Shown here in pieces: positions 22,633-36,179 of a stretch of 64,000 nt of DNA; positions within the stretch are counted from its first letter, which is position 1, and every line of letters begins with the position of its first letter. The stretch comes from Rhytidiadelphus loreus (Eukaryota; Streptophyta; Bryopsida; Hypnales; Hylocomiaceae), in contig OX344762.1 in NCBI GenBank assembly GCA_947034895.1, positions 250,501 to 314,500 of the forward strand. The letters run 5' to 3'. The position numbers and the translations under genes are program-made. The notes below the pieces were generated by a model, which was not told where the DNA came from, made no database searches, and saw only the letters and a list, made by a program, of their open reading frames with translations.

Positions 22633-25600
22633 TCATGTAGATGACGAAGACATAGAATGAGAGTTGTCACTACTCTCAGTGGATGAGATCTCCTGCTCTG
22701 ATTCTAGAGCTGTCTCATCTATAAATTGCAGAATTGTAGGGTCTAAAGACTTAGACTTTCTCCGTCTACAAAAATCCTCTTGACAGGCCAATGTCCCAGT
22801 GACAGCCTCTGCATATGATGGCAACAAAAAGGGCTTCTCCGGGCTTGGAAAAAAAGATGGTAGAGTGAAAAATGGCCGGAGAGCCACCGAATTGTAAGTC
22901 ATGCTGCAAATGAAAAAATGATAATTAGGAATGGCAAGAAGTTCACGTTCACAATGAAAGAAGCTTGGAAGAAAAACTTGAAGTGAAAATAATGAATAGT
23001 AGACATCTATCTCTAGGAAATTTTGGAAAAAAGCAAGCATGGGTAGACTTACTTACTGAAACGAGATTTCTTCACGATGTGGGGAACTTCAATTTCCTGA
23101 CCTTCATCATCGTCAGAATCCTGTACAACGGCAACGACTATAGGTGGAACATCTTTCGGTGCGCGAATCATTGGGGCCAAAATTGCCTCAAAAATGGCTT
23201 TGTCTTCTTCAAGTGCAATGATGTGCCTGCTCGAAATCCTGCAAGCGTGGATGGAAGCCCCTAATCCACAAAACAAAACAAATCCAATTACTACAAAACT
23301 CAATGAGAATTGAAGAAAAAATTTGGATCAACAAAAACAATAGAAGACATTGAATGCTCATGCACATACCGGTCGCAGCAGTGCAATCAATAACAACATC
23401 ATTGGCAAACGTTGATGCTTCTATCAACATCTGCATGAATCGGGGATCCTTTTCTCTTGCACCCCTCCAAGGCTTGAATTTGCTATCCATGGTCAATGTC
23501 TCTTTCTTCGTGAAATTCTGAATAACATCATCAACTGCCACATCTACTCCTAGCTCCCTCAACTTTGGGCATGGCTGGAATTGAAACTTGGAAGGACCAA
23601 TACCATCCAAGTTCCTGACCAGCAACATGACACGGAAGAATTGAGTCTACAAGAGCGAAGAGATACACGGTGAATTAGTCCAAATTGAATGATCAAATAT
23701 GAACTATTAGTTGCCATAACAAATCCATAGAAGTAGAAATGTAATCAATTAAGAGAATCAAAATAGAAGTAAACAAAAAATACACCACCTATAGTACATT
23801 ATGTCATATTCAAGAATGATAGCATTTTTGTCAAGAGAAGACGAATCCATGAATAAAATAGGCAAAAGTGAAGGATGATCATACCGTACATCCAGTAGAG
23901 ATTGGTGAGGCCAAATGAAGCCAATTCGTTCCCCACCAATCCTTCATCTTCTTAAACGAATATGTTGCAGCGTACTTCAAAATCGTAGCCTTGACGACAG
24001 GACTCCGAGAATGAATAATGAGTAACGCACCGTCATCGTGCAAATGACCATCAGCAAACTCGAACACCGCCTCTAGCCCAGAAGGGTGGACCATGTTCCA
24101 TTTCGGAACAGTATGTGCAGGTGCCGATAGACCTGGGACAGGCAAACCCTCGGGCATGTCCGCAATGACGAGGTCCACTCGAGGTTTATCACTCCGAACA
24201 CCACGGAAGAAACGCTCCTTCTCTCCTTTGTGCTGCAAAATGATTTAATCAATTAGCAAACAGACCAATAATGTTAAAGAGCAAAAACCAAAGTAAAAAA
24301 TGGAAGAAAGTGAAAATGCGAACCTTGTCAACAAAACTGACAATGTCATGGTATACTTGGGGTAGAGGATCGGCCAAGACATCAGTAAGAGAGTAATTTA
24401 GAACCAGCTCGGCAATCGATATCTCCGAATCCTGAAGGTACTCTACAGCGGATGGACCATGTTGCATCTCGTCATTGCTAAGTGAAGCATACTCAGAATC
24501 ACGCTTAGTGCCACGTGAATTGGAGCGTTGATGTTGGGAGCCCTCGTCTTTTGTGGATGAACGTAAGACATCCTCTTCGGCATTCTTCCCTTTCCCCTTT
24601 CCCTTCTCCGCCGCTAGTACTTGCTCCGACTCAGTAAGCTTCTTTGTCTTCTTCGTGGCTCTCTCCTTTGCCTTGTCCACCGCCTCGGAGTTCTTGAGTG
24701 CAATCTTCTTGTCGACATCGTCTCTCCTCTTGATTGCCTTTGCCTTGGCATCGTCATCAAGGCCGGCAAACTCGTCAACATCTTGAACCACAGCATCAGT
24801 ATTGATCGACCGCTTCAAATGGTCCTCAGGCAACGGCGTGAATTCCGGCGGGCAATCCAAATACCACGCACCGGTTTTCAAATGCAAACTCGTCCACCAT
24901 CTCAATTGCGACGCCGAGAACATGCAATGCTCTGATGAAACATCCAACCATGTTCCCAAAAACGCAGGTAGATCGCGCTTTGCAATTGCCCCCTTAGGCA
25001 ACAGTTCATACTTGAAATACCTGTACAGACCAAACTCTTCAGAATACAGAAAATGATTAAACATCGACAGTAAACAAACTTAATGAAGCATATCACAATG
25101 GCATTAAGATATCAAATTCTCACCGGTAGATCACCCGTTTGACAACTAGATCAGAGCCCTTGTGTTTCTTGAAGTCATCTGACTTTCTGAAGACATCGTG
25201 TCCCCGAAATTGGGGCAAGAAAGCGTGGTCCCACACTCGTATTCTCCAGTCCTCAACATACTCTGGAAAAGTCTCGGGCTCTTGGGGAGAGTCCATAGCT
25301 AACTTCAACTGGTCTTTCTTCACAATGTTATCAAACATTTCAGCTCCCGTGTCTTGTATCTGCAAGGCCATTAAAAGTTGTCATGTATAGTAATAGATTA
25401 CATTGCAATCCAAATTGCACTAACCATCCAATGTCACCGTGGACTAGATCGCAACCCGAAAACGAGATGACTAAAACATGAATGAAATGAACTAAAAACA
25501 CTTACCCCTGCATACCAACACGCCTTCGATAGGAATGACTTCAGTTCTATCTCTCCAGCTGGCTTCAGTGGGAACCTTCTTGCCTCCCTCGTTTGAACTG

Positions 25601-28600
25601 ATGAGTTCCACCATGTAAGCCACTTAACCTTATGCTCCTTGCTCACATTGCATGTTGCAATCAACTGCAACTTCTCCAGAGTCATTTCGGGAGTGATGTT
25701 GGAGCTCCAATGACGCTCGATCTGAAAGCATAAATCACTTGAAGCTGAATAAACTAAATGAAACGAGAAGAAGACAAAAACGAGAGGTCTAAAGAAATGT
25801 CATCATACCTCCTGGAGCCACTCATTTCCCAGATTGGGATTGGCCACAGCAGTCAGCTTTCCCAACTTCTGCACTAACCTTGCTGTCTTCTCCTTCGTAC
25901 CTAACCTCATGGCAGCCAACACACCCGCCTCTGACTGCAGATCCTCAAGTGTCTCTTCCCTATACAACCTAACTGCTATGTCGGCAGCCGCAGCTATCTC
26001 ATACTGCAAAACAACATGGAAGTGAGCAAAACATTGGAAGGATTAATGCTTCTACACAACTCAAACATACAAAGAATACGCACACGTTCTGTGAGAATCG
26101 TTACCCGATAGATGAATGAAGTGAACACCTCAACGGACATCGAGTACCAACTTTTTCGGAGATTCTGGTGGCACTGAGTCATCTCGGACTCACTCAAATG
26201 CTCTGAGAACTTCTCAAGTGGAAGCATGCCATATTTCTGAACACGATAAAGCATATGAACAAGACTGGTCTTGATGAACGAACTTTCCGTATGCCTGAAA
26301 CAGAAAACAAAAACGTCAAAATCATCTTAAATGATTCCATTGTAAACAAAAAATAAAAAAATGCCTGAATGGGAGCACTTACTTATTGATGTCGTGCATA
26401 GCATGCATGACATCACCAATCCTGCCCTTCGTGTCAATAATGATCGAGTCCACTGATATATGCCAATCCTTCTCATGGTCGTGGTGTTTGCTGATGTAAA
26501 AGGTCCACGCCAGAAGTCTATGGTTTCCATCACAAACGAAGAACTTAGACCCCTTGAAGTTCTGCAAACCTGGTGTGGCGTCCAGAATCGCATTGAAGAT
26601 GTCATTCTCTTCATTCCACATTGGCCCCCAAGCCTCTCTTTCCGCAGCAGACACCATCTCAGTCTCCCCCTGCTCATTAGTGAGTGACACATAAAAAACA
26701 TTTGATCCATCTCTATACCCATGAACGAACTCCTGCTCCAATTTCGTGAGATCACTCTGAAGTGCGGGTCTAACCATGGGCATCTGGACAAGGCGACATA
26801 ACGGAATCCGTAGCCGAGATATGGAAGTAGGTTTCAGACGTAAGTCGGCGATGGAGGCCACAGAATTCACCTTCTGTGACCTCCTGTAGGCATCCTCGGA
26901 TTTGTATTCCTCGTGAGCCTCCCCCATGTCTTGGTCAATATTCACGATCACGAGGTCATTGACAGCAGGTGTGATACTCTCCACTGAAGAATCCAAAACT
27001 CGAACCGGTCCACCTACTTGCACCTGAAACATAACGGACAACGGAAAAGATCATTACATAGACAAATGCATTGTTGGAGGATAACTTTCGCGGATTAGAC
27101 CCTGGGTGTGTAGCCCTTCCCCTCGGCGCCGATGGCGTGGCCCTGGGGGTGCTCTCTGATCAGCATTCATAAAACTAAAAAAAAATCACAAAGAGAATGT
27201 CGGGGACAAGCCTCCGCGGATCAGGCCCACGATGGGCAGCCCTTCCCCTCGGCGCCGATGGCGTGGCCCTCCGGGGTGCTCTCAGATGAGCATTCATAAA
27301 ACGAAAAAAAAATCACAAAGAGAATGTCGGGGACAAGCCTCCGCGGATCAGGCCCTGGGTGTGCAGCCCTTCCCCTCGGCGCCGCTGGCCAGGCCCTGGG
27401 GGGTGCTCTCTAATCAGTATTCATGAAACAAAAAACAAAATAACGGAGAAACGTACCTTGGCCCTTTCCTCTTCGGATCAGACCCACAGTGGGCAGCCTT
27501 TCCCCTCGGCGCCGATGGCGTGGCCCTCCGGGGTGCTCTCAGATGAGCATTCATAAAACGAAAAAAAAATCACGAAGAGAATGTCGGGGACAAGCCTCCG
27601 CGGATCAGGCCCACGGTGGGCAGCCCTTCCCCTCGGCGCCGATGGCGTGGCCCTCCGGGGTGCTCTCAGATGAGCATTCATAAAACGAAAAAAAAATCAC
27701 AAAGAGAATGTCGGGGACAAGCCTCCGCGGATCAGGCCCTGGGTGTGCAGCCCTTCCCCTCGGCGCCGCTGGCCAGGCCCTGGGGGGTGCTCTCTAATCA
27801 GTATTCATGAAACAAAAAACAAAATAACGGAGAAACGTACCTTGGCCCTTTCCTCTTCGGATCAGGCTCACGGTGGGCAGCCTTTCCCCTCGGCGCCGAT
27901 GGCGTGGCCCTCCGGGGTGCTCTCAGATGAGCATTCATAAAACGAAAAAAAAATCACAAAGAGAATGTCGGGGACAAGCCTCCGCGGATCAGGCTCACGG
28001 TGGGCAGCCCTTCCCCTCGGCGCCGATGGCGTGGCCCTCCGGGGTGCTCTCTGATCAGTATTCATGAAACAAAAAACAAAATAACGGAGAAACGTACCTT
28101 GGCCCTCTCCTCTTCGGATCAGACCCACGGTGGGCAGCCTTTCCCCTCGGCGCCGATGGCGTGGCCCTCCGGGGTGCTCTCAGATGAGCATTCATAAAAC
28201 GAAAAAAAAATCACGAAGAGAATGTCGGGGACAAGCCTCCGCGGATCAGGCTCACGGTGGGCAGCCCTTCCCCTCGGCGCCGATGGCGTGGCCCTCCGGG
28301 GTGCTCTCAGATGAGCATTCATAAAACGAAAAAAAAATCACAAAGAGAATGTCGGGGACAAGCCTCCGCGGATCAGGCCCACAATGGGCAGCCCTTCCCC
28401 TCGGCGCCGATGGCGTGGCCCTCAGGGGTGCTCTCTGATCAGTATTCATGAAACAAAAAACAAAATAACGGAGAAACGTACCTTGGCCCTCTCCTCTTCG
28501 GATCAGACCCACGGTGGGCAGCCTTTCCCCTCGGCGCCGATGGCGTGGCCCTCCGGGGTGCTCTCAGATGAGCATTCATAAAACGAAAAAAAAATCACGA

Positions 28601-31600
28601 AGAGAATGTCGGGGACAAGCCTCCGCGGATCAGGCCCACGGTGGGCAGCCCTTCCCCTCGGCGCCGATGGCCAGGCCCTGGGGGGTGCTCTCTAATCAGT
28701 ATTCATGAAACAAAAAACAAAATAACGGAGAAACGTACCTTGGCCCTCTCTTCTTCGGATCAGACCCACGGTGGGCAGCCTTTCCCCTCGGCGCCGATGG
28801 CGTGGCCCTCCGGGATGCTCTCAGATGAGCATTCATAAAACGAAAAAGAAATCACGAAGAGAATGTCGGGGACAAGCCTCCGCGGATCAGGCCCACGGTG
28901 GGCAGCCCTTCCCCTCGGCGCCGATGGCGTGGCCCTCCGGGGCGCTCTCAGATGAGCATTCATAAAACGAAAAAAAAATCACAAAGAGAATGTCGTGGAC
29001 AAGCCTCCGCGGATCAGGCCCACGGTGGGCAGCCCTTCCCCTCGGCGCCGATGGCGTGGCCCTCCGGGGTGCTCTCTAATCAGTATTCATGAAACAAAAA
29101 ACAAAATAACGGAGAAACGTACCTTGGCCCTTTCTTCTTCGGATCAGACCCACGGTGGGCAGCCTTTCCCCTCGGCGCCGATGGCGTGGCCCTCCGGGGT
29201 GCTCTCAGATGAGCATTCATAAAACGAAAAAGAAATCACGAAGAGAATGTCGGGGACAAGCCTCCGCGGATCAGGCCCACGGTGGGCAGCCCTTCCCCTC
29301 GGCGCCGATGGCGTGGCCCTCCGGGGTGCTCTCAGATGAGCATTCATAAAACGAAAAAAAAATCACAAAGAGAATGTCGGGGACAAGCCTCCGCGGATCA
29401 GGCCCTGGGTGTGCAGCCCTTCCCCTCGGCGCCGCTGGCCAGGCCCTGGGGGGTGCTCTCTAATCAGTATTCATGAAACAAAAAACAAAATAACGGAGAA
29501 ACGTACCTTGGCCCTTTCCTCTTCGGATCAGACCCACGGTGGGCAGCCTTTCCCCTCGGCGCCGATGGCGTGGCCCTCCGGGGTGCTCTCAGATGAGCAT
29601 TCATAAAACGAAAAAGAAATCACGAAGAGAATGTCGGGGACAAGCCTCCGCGGATCAGGCCCACGGTGGGCAGCCCTTCCCCTCGGCGCCGATGGCTGGC
29701 CCTCCGGGGTGCTCTCAGATGAGCATTCATAAAACGAAGAAAAAATCACAAAGAGAATGTCGGGGACAAGCCTCCGCGGATCAGGCCCTGGGTGTGCAGC
29801 CCTTCCCCTCGGCGCCGATGGCGTGGCCCTCCGGGGTGCTCTCTAATCAGTATTCATGAAACAAAAAACAAAATAACGGAGAAACGTACTTTGGCCCTCT
29901 CCTCTTCGGATCAGACCCACGGTGGGCAGCCTTTCCCCTCGGCGCCGATGGCGTGGCCCTCCGGGGTGCTCTCAGATCAGCATTCATAAAACGAAAAAAA
30001 AATCACAAAGAGAATGTCGGGGACAAGCCTCCGCGGATCAGGCCCACAATGGGCAGCCCTTCCCCTCGGCGCCGATGGCGTGGCCCTCATGGGTGCTCTC
30101 TGATCAGTATTCATGAAACAAAAAACAAAATAACGGAGAAACGTACCTTGGCCCTTTCCTCTTCGGATCAGACCCACGGTGGGCAGCCTTTCCCCTCGGC
30201 GCCGATGGCGTGGCCCTCCGGGGTGCTCTCAGATGAGCATTCATAAAACGAAAAAGAAATCACGAAGAGAATGTCGGGGACAAGCCTCCGCGGATCAGGC
30301 CCACGGTGGGCAGCCCTTCCCCTCGGCGCCGATGGCTGGCCCTCCGGGGTGCTCTCAGATGAGCATTCATAAAACGAAGAAAAAATCACAAAGAGAATGT
30401 CGGGGACAAGCCTCCGCGGATCAGGCCCTGGGTGTGCAGCCCTTCCCCTCGGCGCCGATGGCGTGGCCCTCCGGGGTGCTCTCTAATCAGTATTCATGAA
30501 ACAAAAAACAAAATAACGGAGAAACGTACTTTGGCCCTCTCCTCTTCGGATCAGACCCACGGTGGGCAGCCTTTCCCCTCGGCGCCGATGGCGTGGCCCT
30601 CCGGGGTGCTCTCAGATCAGCATTCATAAAACGAAAAAAAAATCACAAAGAGAATGTCGGGGACAAGCCTCCGCGGATCAGGCCCACAATGGGCAGCCCT
30701 TCCCCTCGGCGCCGATGGCGTGGCCCTCATGGGTGCTCTCTGATCAGTATTCATGAAACAAAAAACAAAATAACGGAGAAACGTACCTTGGCCCTCTCCT
30801 CTTCGGATCAGACCCACGGTGGGCAGCCCTTCCCCTCGGCGCCGATGGCGTGGCCCTCCGGGGTGCTCTCAGATGAGCATTCATAAAACGAAAAAAAAAT
30901 CACGAAGAGAATGTCGGGGACAAGCCTCCGCGGATCAGGCCCACGGTGGGCAGCCCTTCCCCTCGGCGCCGATGGCTGGCCCTCCGGGGTGCTCTCAGAT
31001 GAGCATTCATAAAACGAAGAAAAAATCACAAAGAGAATGTCGGGGACAAGCCTCCGCGGATCAGGCCCACAATGGGCAGCCCTTCCCCTCGGCGCCGATG
31101 GCGTGGCCCTCATGGGTGCTCTCTGATCAGTATTCATGAAACAAAAAACAAAATAACGGAGAAACGTACCTTGGCCCTCTCCTCTTCGGATCAGACCCAC
31201 GGTGGGCAGCCCTTCCCCTCGGCGCCGATGGCGTGGCCCTCCGGGGTGCTCTCAGATGAGCATTCATAAAACGAAAAAAAAATCACGAAGAGAATGTCGG
31301 GGACAAGCCTCCGCGGATCAGGCCCATGGTGGGCAGCCCTTCCCCTCGGCGCCGCTGGCCAGGCCCTGGGGGGTGCTCTCTAATTAGTATTCATGAAACA
31401 AAAAACAAAATAACGGAGAAACGTACCTTGGCCCTCTCCTCTTCGGATCAGACCCACGGTGGGCAGCCCTTCCCCTCGGCGCCGATGGCGTGGCCCTCCG
31501 GGGTGCTCTCAGATGAGCATTCATAAAACAAAAAAAAAATCACGAAGAGAATGTCGGGGACAAGCCTCCGCGGATCAGGCCCACGGTGGGCAGCCCTTCC

Positions 31601-34600
31601 CCTCGGCGCCGCTGGCGTGGCCCTCCGGGGTGCTCTCTAATCAGTATTCATGAAACAAAAAACAAAATAACGGAGAAACGTACCTTGGCCCTCTCCTCTT
31701 CGGATCAGGCCCACGGTGGGCAGCCCTTCCCCTCGGCGCCGATGGCGTGGCCCTCAGGGGTGCTCTCTGATCAGTATTCATGAAACAAAAAACAAAATAA
31801 CGGAGAAACGTACCTTGGCCCTCTCCTCTTCGGATCAGACCCACGGTGGGCAGCCTTTCCCCTCGGCGCCGATGGCGTGGCCTCAGGGGTGCTCTCTGAT
31901 CAGCATTCATAAAACGAAAAAAAAATCACGAAGAGAATGTCGGGGACAAGCCTCCGCGGATCAGGCCCTAGGTGTGCAGCCCTTCCCCTCGGCGCCGCTG
32001 GCCAGGCCCTGGGGGGTGCTCTCTAATCAGTATTCATGAAACAAAAAACAAAATAACGGAGAAACGTACCTTGGCCCTCTCTTCTTCGGATCAGACCCAC
32101 GGTGGGCAGCCTTTCCCCTCGGCGCCGATGGCGTGGCCCTCCGGGATGCTCTCAGATGAGCATTCATAAAACGAAAAAAAAATCACGAAGAGAATGTCGG
32201 GGACAAGCCTCCGCGGATCAGGCCCACGATGGGCAGCCCTTCCCCTCGGCGCCGCTTGCGTGGCCCTCCGGGGTGCTCTCTAATCAGTATTCATGAAACA
32301 AAAAACAAAATAACGGAGAAACGTACCTTGGCCCTCTCGTCTTCGGATCAGACCCACGGTGGGCAGCCTTTCCCCTCGGCGCCGATGGCGTGGCCTCAGG
32401 GGTGCTCTCTGATCAGCATTCATAAAACGAAAAAAAAATCACGAAGAGAATGTCGGGGACAAGCCTCCGCGGATCAGGCCCACGGTGGGCAGCCCTTCCC
32501 CTCGGCGCCGATGGCGTGGCCCTCCGGGGTGCTCTCAGATGAGCATTCATAAAACGAAAAAAAAATCACAAAGAGAATGTCGGGAACAAGCCTCCGCGGA
32601 TCAGGCCCACGATGGGCAGCCCTTCCCCTCGGCGCCGCTTGCGTGGCCCTCCGGGGTGCTCTCTAATCAGTATTCATGAAACAAAAAACAAAATAACGGA
32701 GAAACGTACCTTGGCCCTCTCGTCTTCGGATCAGACCCACGGTGGGCAGCCTTTCCCCTCGGCGCCGATGGCGTGGCCTCAGGGGTGCTCTCTGATCAGC
32801 ATTCATAAAACGAAAAAAAAATCACGAAGAGAATGTCGGGGACAAGCCTCCGCGGATCAGGCCCTAGGTGTGCAGCCCTTCCCCTCGGCGCCGCTGGCCA
32901 GGCCCTGGGGGGTGCTCTCTAATCAGTATTCATGAAACAAAAAACAAAATAACGGAGAAACGTACCTTGGCCCTCTCTTCTTCGGATCAGACCCACGGTG
33001 GGCAGCCTTTCCCCTCGGCGCCGATGGCGTGGCCCTCCGGGATGCTCTCAGATGAGCATTCATAAAACGAAAAAAAAATCACGAAGAGAATGTCGGGGAC
33101 AAGCCTCCGCGGATCAGGCCCACGATGGGCAGCCCTTCCCCTCGGCGCCGATGGCGTGGCCCTCATGGGTGCTCTCTAATCAGTATTCATGAAACAAAAA
33201 ACAAAATAACGGAGAAACGTACCTTGGCCCTCTCCTCTTCGGATCAGACCCACGGTGGGCAGCCCTTCCCCTCGGCGCCGATGGCGTGGCCCTCCGGGGT
33301 GCTCTCAGATGAGCATTCATAAAACGAAGAAAAAATCACAAAGAGAATGTCGGGGACAAGCCTCCGCGGATCAGGCCCTGGGTGTGCAGCCCTTCCCCTC
33401 GGCGCCGATGGCGTGGCCCTCCGGGGTGCTCTCTAATCAGTATTCATGAAACAAAAAACAAAATAACGGAGAAACGTACCTTGGCCCTTTCCTCTTCGGA
33501 TCAGGCCCACGGTGGGCAGCCCTTCCCCTCGGCGCCGATGGCGTGGCCCTCCGGGGTGCTCTCAGATGAGCATTCATAAAACGAAAAAAAAATCACGAAG
33601 AGAATGTCGGGGACAAGCCTCCGCGGATCAGGCCCACGGTGGGCAGCCCTTCCCCTCGGCGCCGATGGCGTGGCCCTCCGGGGTGCTCTCAGATGAGCAT
33701 TCATAAAACGAAAAAAAAATCACAAAGAGAATGTCGGGGACAAGCCTCCGCGGATCAAGCCCACGATGGGCAGCCCTTCCCCTCGGCGCCGATGGCGTGG
33801 CCCTCATGGGTGCTCTCTGATCAGTATTCATGAAACAAAAAACAAAATAACGGAGAAACGTACCTTGGCCCTCTCCTCTTCGGATCAGACCCACGGTGGG
33901 CAGCCCTTCCCCTCGGCGCCGATGGCGTGGCCCTCCGGGGTGCTCTCAGATGAGCATTCATAAAACGAAAAAAAAATCACGAAGAGAATGTCGGGGACAA
34001 GCCTCCGCGGATCAGGCCCATGGTGGGCAGCCCTTCCCCTCGGCGCCGCTGGCCAGGCCCTGGGGGGTGCTCTCTAATTAGTATTCATGAAACAAAAAAC
34101 AAAATAACGGAGAAACGTACCTTGGCCCTCTCCTCTTCGGATCAGACCCACGGTGGGCAGCCCTTCCCCTCGGCGCCGATGGCGTGGCCCTCCGGGGTGC
34201 TCTCAGATGAGCATTCATAAAACAAAAAAAAAATCACGAAGAGAATGTCGGGGACAAGCCTCCGCGGATCAGGCCCACGGTGGGCAGCCCTTCCCCTCGG
34301 CGCCGATGGCGTGGCCCTCCGGGGTGCTCTCAGATGAGCATTCATAAAACGAAAAAAAAATCACAAAGAGAATGTCGGGAACAAGCCTCCGCGGATCAGG
34401 CCCACGATGGGCAGCCCTTCCCCTCGGCGCCGATGGCGTGGCCCTCAGGGGTGCTCTCTGATCAGTATTCATGAAACAAAAAACTAAATAACGGAGAAAC
34501 GTACCTTGGCCCTCTCTTCTTCGGATCAGACCTACGGTGGGCAGCCTTTCCCCTCGGCGCCGATGGCGTGGCCCTCCGGGGTGCTCTCAGATGAGCATTC

Positions 34601-35805
34601 ATAAAACGAAAAAAAAATCACAAAGAGAATGTCGGGGACAAGCCTCCGCGGATCAGGCCCACGGTGGGCAGCCCTTCCCCTCGGCGCCGATGGCGTGGCC
34701 CTCCGGGGTGCTCTCAGATGAGCATTCATAAAACGAAAAAAAAATCACAAAGAGAATGTCGGGGACAAGCCTCCGCGGATCAGGCCCACGGTGGGCAGCC
34801 CTTCCCCTCGGCGCCGATGGCGTGGCCCTCAGGGGTGCTCTCAGATGAGCATTCATAAAACGAAAAAAAAATCACGAAGAGAATGTCGGGGACAAGCCTC
34901 CGCGGATCAGGCCCACGATGGGCAGCCCTTCCCCTCGGCGCCGATGGCGTGGCCCTCGGGGGTGCTCTCAGAGCAGCATTCATAAAACCAAAAAAAAATA
35001 ACGAAGAGAGCGTTGGGGACAAGCCTCCTCGGGTCAGGCCCACGGTGGGCAGCCTTTTCCCTTGGCGCCGCTGGCGTGGCCTTCGGGGGTGCTCTCAGAG
35101 CAGCATTCGTAAAACCAAAAAAAAATCACGAAGAACGTGTCGGGGAACAATCCTCCTCGGATCAGACCCTGGGTGCGCAGCCCTTCTCCTCGGCGCCGAT
35201 GGCGTGGCCCTTGAGGGGGTGTTGTAATGAGGAACGTGACCGGTGATTAAACACTATGTGGGCCGTGCCTACCTTCTCGGATGTAACCTTCTATGGGATT
35301 TACTTCCTCTCGGCACCGATGGCATGGTCGGGGGTTTGGTCGGGTGTAGCCTTACCCTAAAACTAACTTCGAGAATCTCTATCGGAGACTTACGTTTGCG
35401 GGACAAACCCCAAAAACGATCAAGCAATCCAGTTTATTCTGTATTCATGTTTCTGCCCTCATCTAGGGTTCCTAGTGATGGTGGAATGACGATTACCTCA
35501 GAGCCCGCAGTTGGCGGTTCATCCGTTGTGTTCACTTGATCTGGCCTCTCCTCCGCAGAGCCCGAAGTTGGTGGTGCAACCATCGTGATCACCTGATGCG
35601 GCCCTTCTTCCGCAGAGCCCGAAGTTGGTGGTGCAACCATCGTGATCACCTGATGCGGCCCTTCTTCCTCAGAGCCCGTACTTGGCCGTGCATCCGTCGT
35701 GTTCACCTGAGGCGGCCCTTCTTCCTCATCGTTGCTATTCATATCGTGATCTTCACTTCTCTGAGCCTCCGCGACCGCGCTCCTAGTGGTTCGTCTTCTC
35801 GCCAT
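22633..35805 (-). CDS. ParB-like domain / beta-class DNA methyltransferase fusion protein
   Basis: Eleven exons join in consistent phase: 35805-35497, 27023-26383, 26294-26105, 26003-25809, 25721-25506, 25359-25124, 25020-24324, 24232-23885, 23646-23370, 23260-23053, 22903-22633 (TGA). The product is 1195 aa. Residues 1-103 are acidic with 23-aa repeats (AEEGPHQVITMVAPPTSG). Residues about 165-320 hold a ParB/sulfiredoxin-fold motif, FFVCDGNHRLLAW (268-272 DGNHR). Residues about 600-830 include a Lys-rich linker. A methyltransferase fold follows: motif IV-like VIADMPEG (851-857), then motif I-like VVIDCTAATGAS (1028-1039). This order is that of permuted beta-class amino-methyltransferases. 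The usual DPPY is DMPE here, so catalysis is uncertain. ParB-methylase fusions are known from phages and bacteria. The gene lies in the MULE as cargo, divergent from its transposase. Confidence 0.75.
27090..35345. repeat. 8-kb satellite array within intron 1 of the ParB-methyltransferase gene
   Basis: About 64 units of two types alternate. One of 127 bp contains CATTCATAAAACGAAAAA and GTCGGGGACAAGCCTCCG. The other of 130 bp contains TATTCATGAAACAAAAAAC and GAGAAACGTACCTTGG. Both share CCCTTCCCCTCGGCGCC. A common higher-order unit is 127+127+130 = 384 bp. Units are nearly identical in the middle and decay toward 35.0-35.35 kb. A block at 29539-30178 is repeated almost exactly at 30179-30818. 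The open frames in it are by-products. The array fills nearly all of the intron bounded by 35497 and 27023. Confidence 0.9.
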
Positions 35806-36179
35806 TTCAGTCTTCGTGTTGACAAGAAATACGTCAGTGATCCGTGATTAAGGATTCGGTCCTTGAATGAAGGATGACTACGAACCCTAACCTCTTAGGA
35901 ACTTGCACAAGGATTGAACCAACACTCAATGTCTTAGATTCTACAAAGCTTACTGTCCGACCATTAGTCTTCGTGTTTAGGAGAAGTGATCTATCAAAAT
36001 TTCATACCTAATGTGGTGGTGAGATTATTTGTAGAACTCATTTACTTTGAGGATAACTACCTGATTTACGAAAGTACGTACTACCACATCCAAATACATC
36101 AGTAGGTATAATAACGGTATCGCCAATACACAATATTGCGAAGAGGTAGCAAATGTGAAGGGAGAGTAAATTCACTTAC

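Noticed and set aside
27232..35246. Dozens of 60-130 codon open frames on both strands in the satellite (for example repeated MGSPSPRRRW peptides)
   Set aside because: They recur once per 127/130-bp unit, overlap on both strands, and the unit lengths change frame from copy to copy. They are a product of the repeat, not genes.
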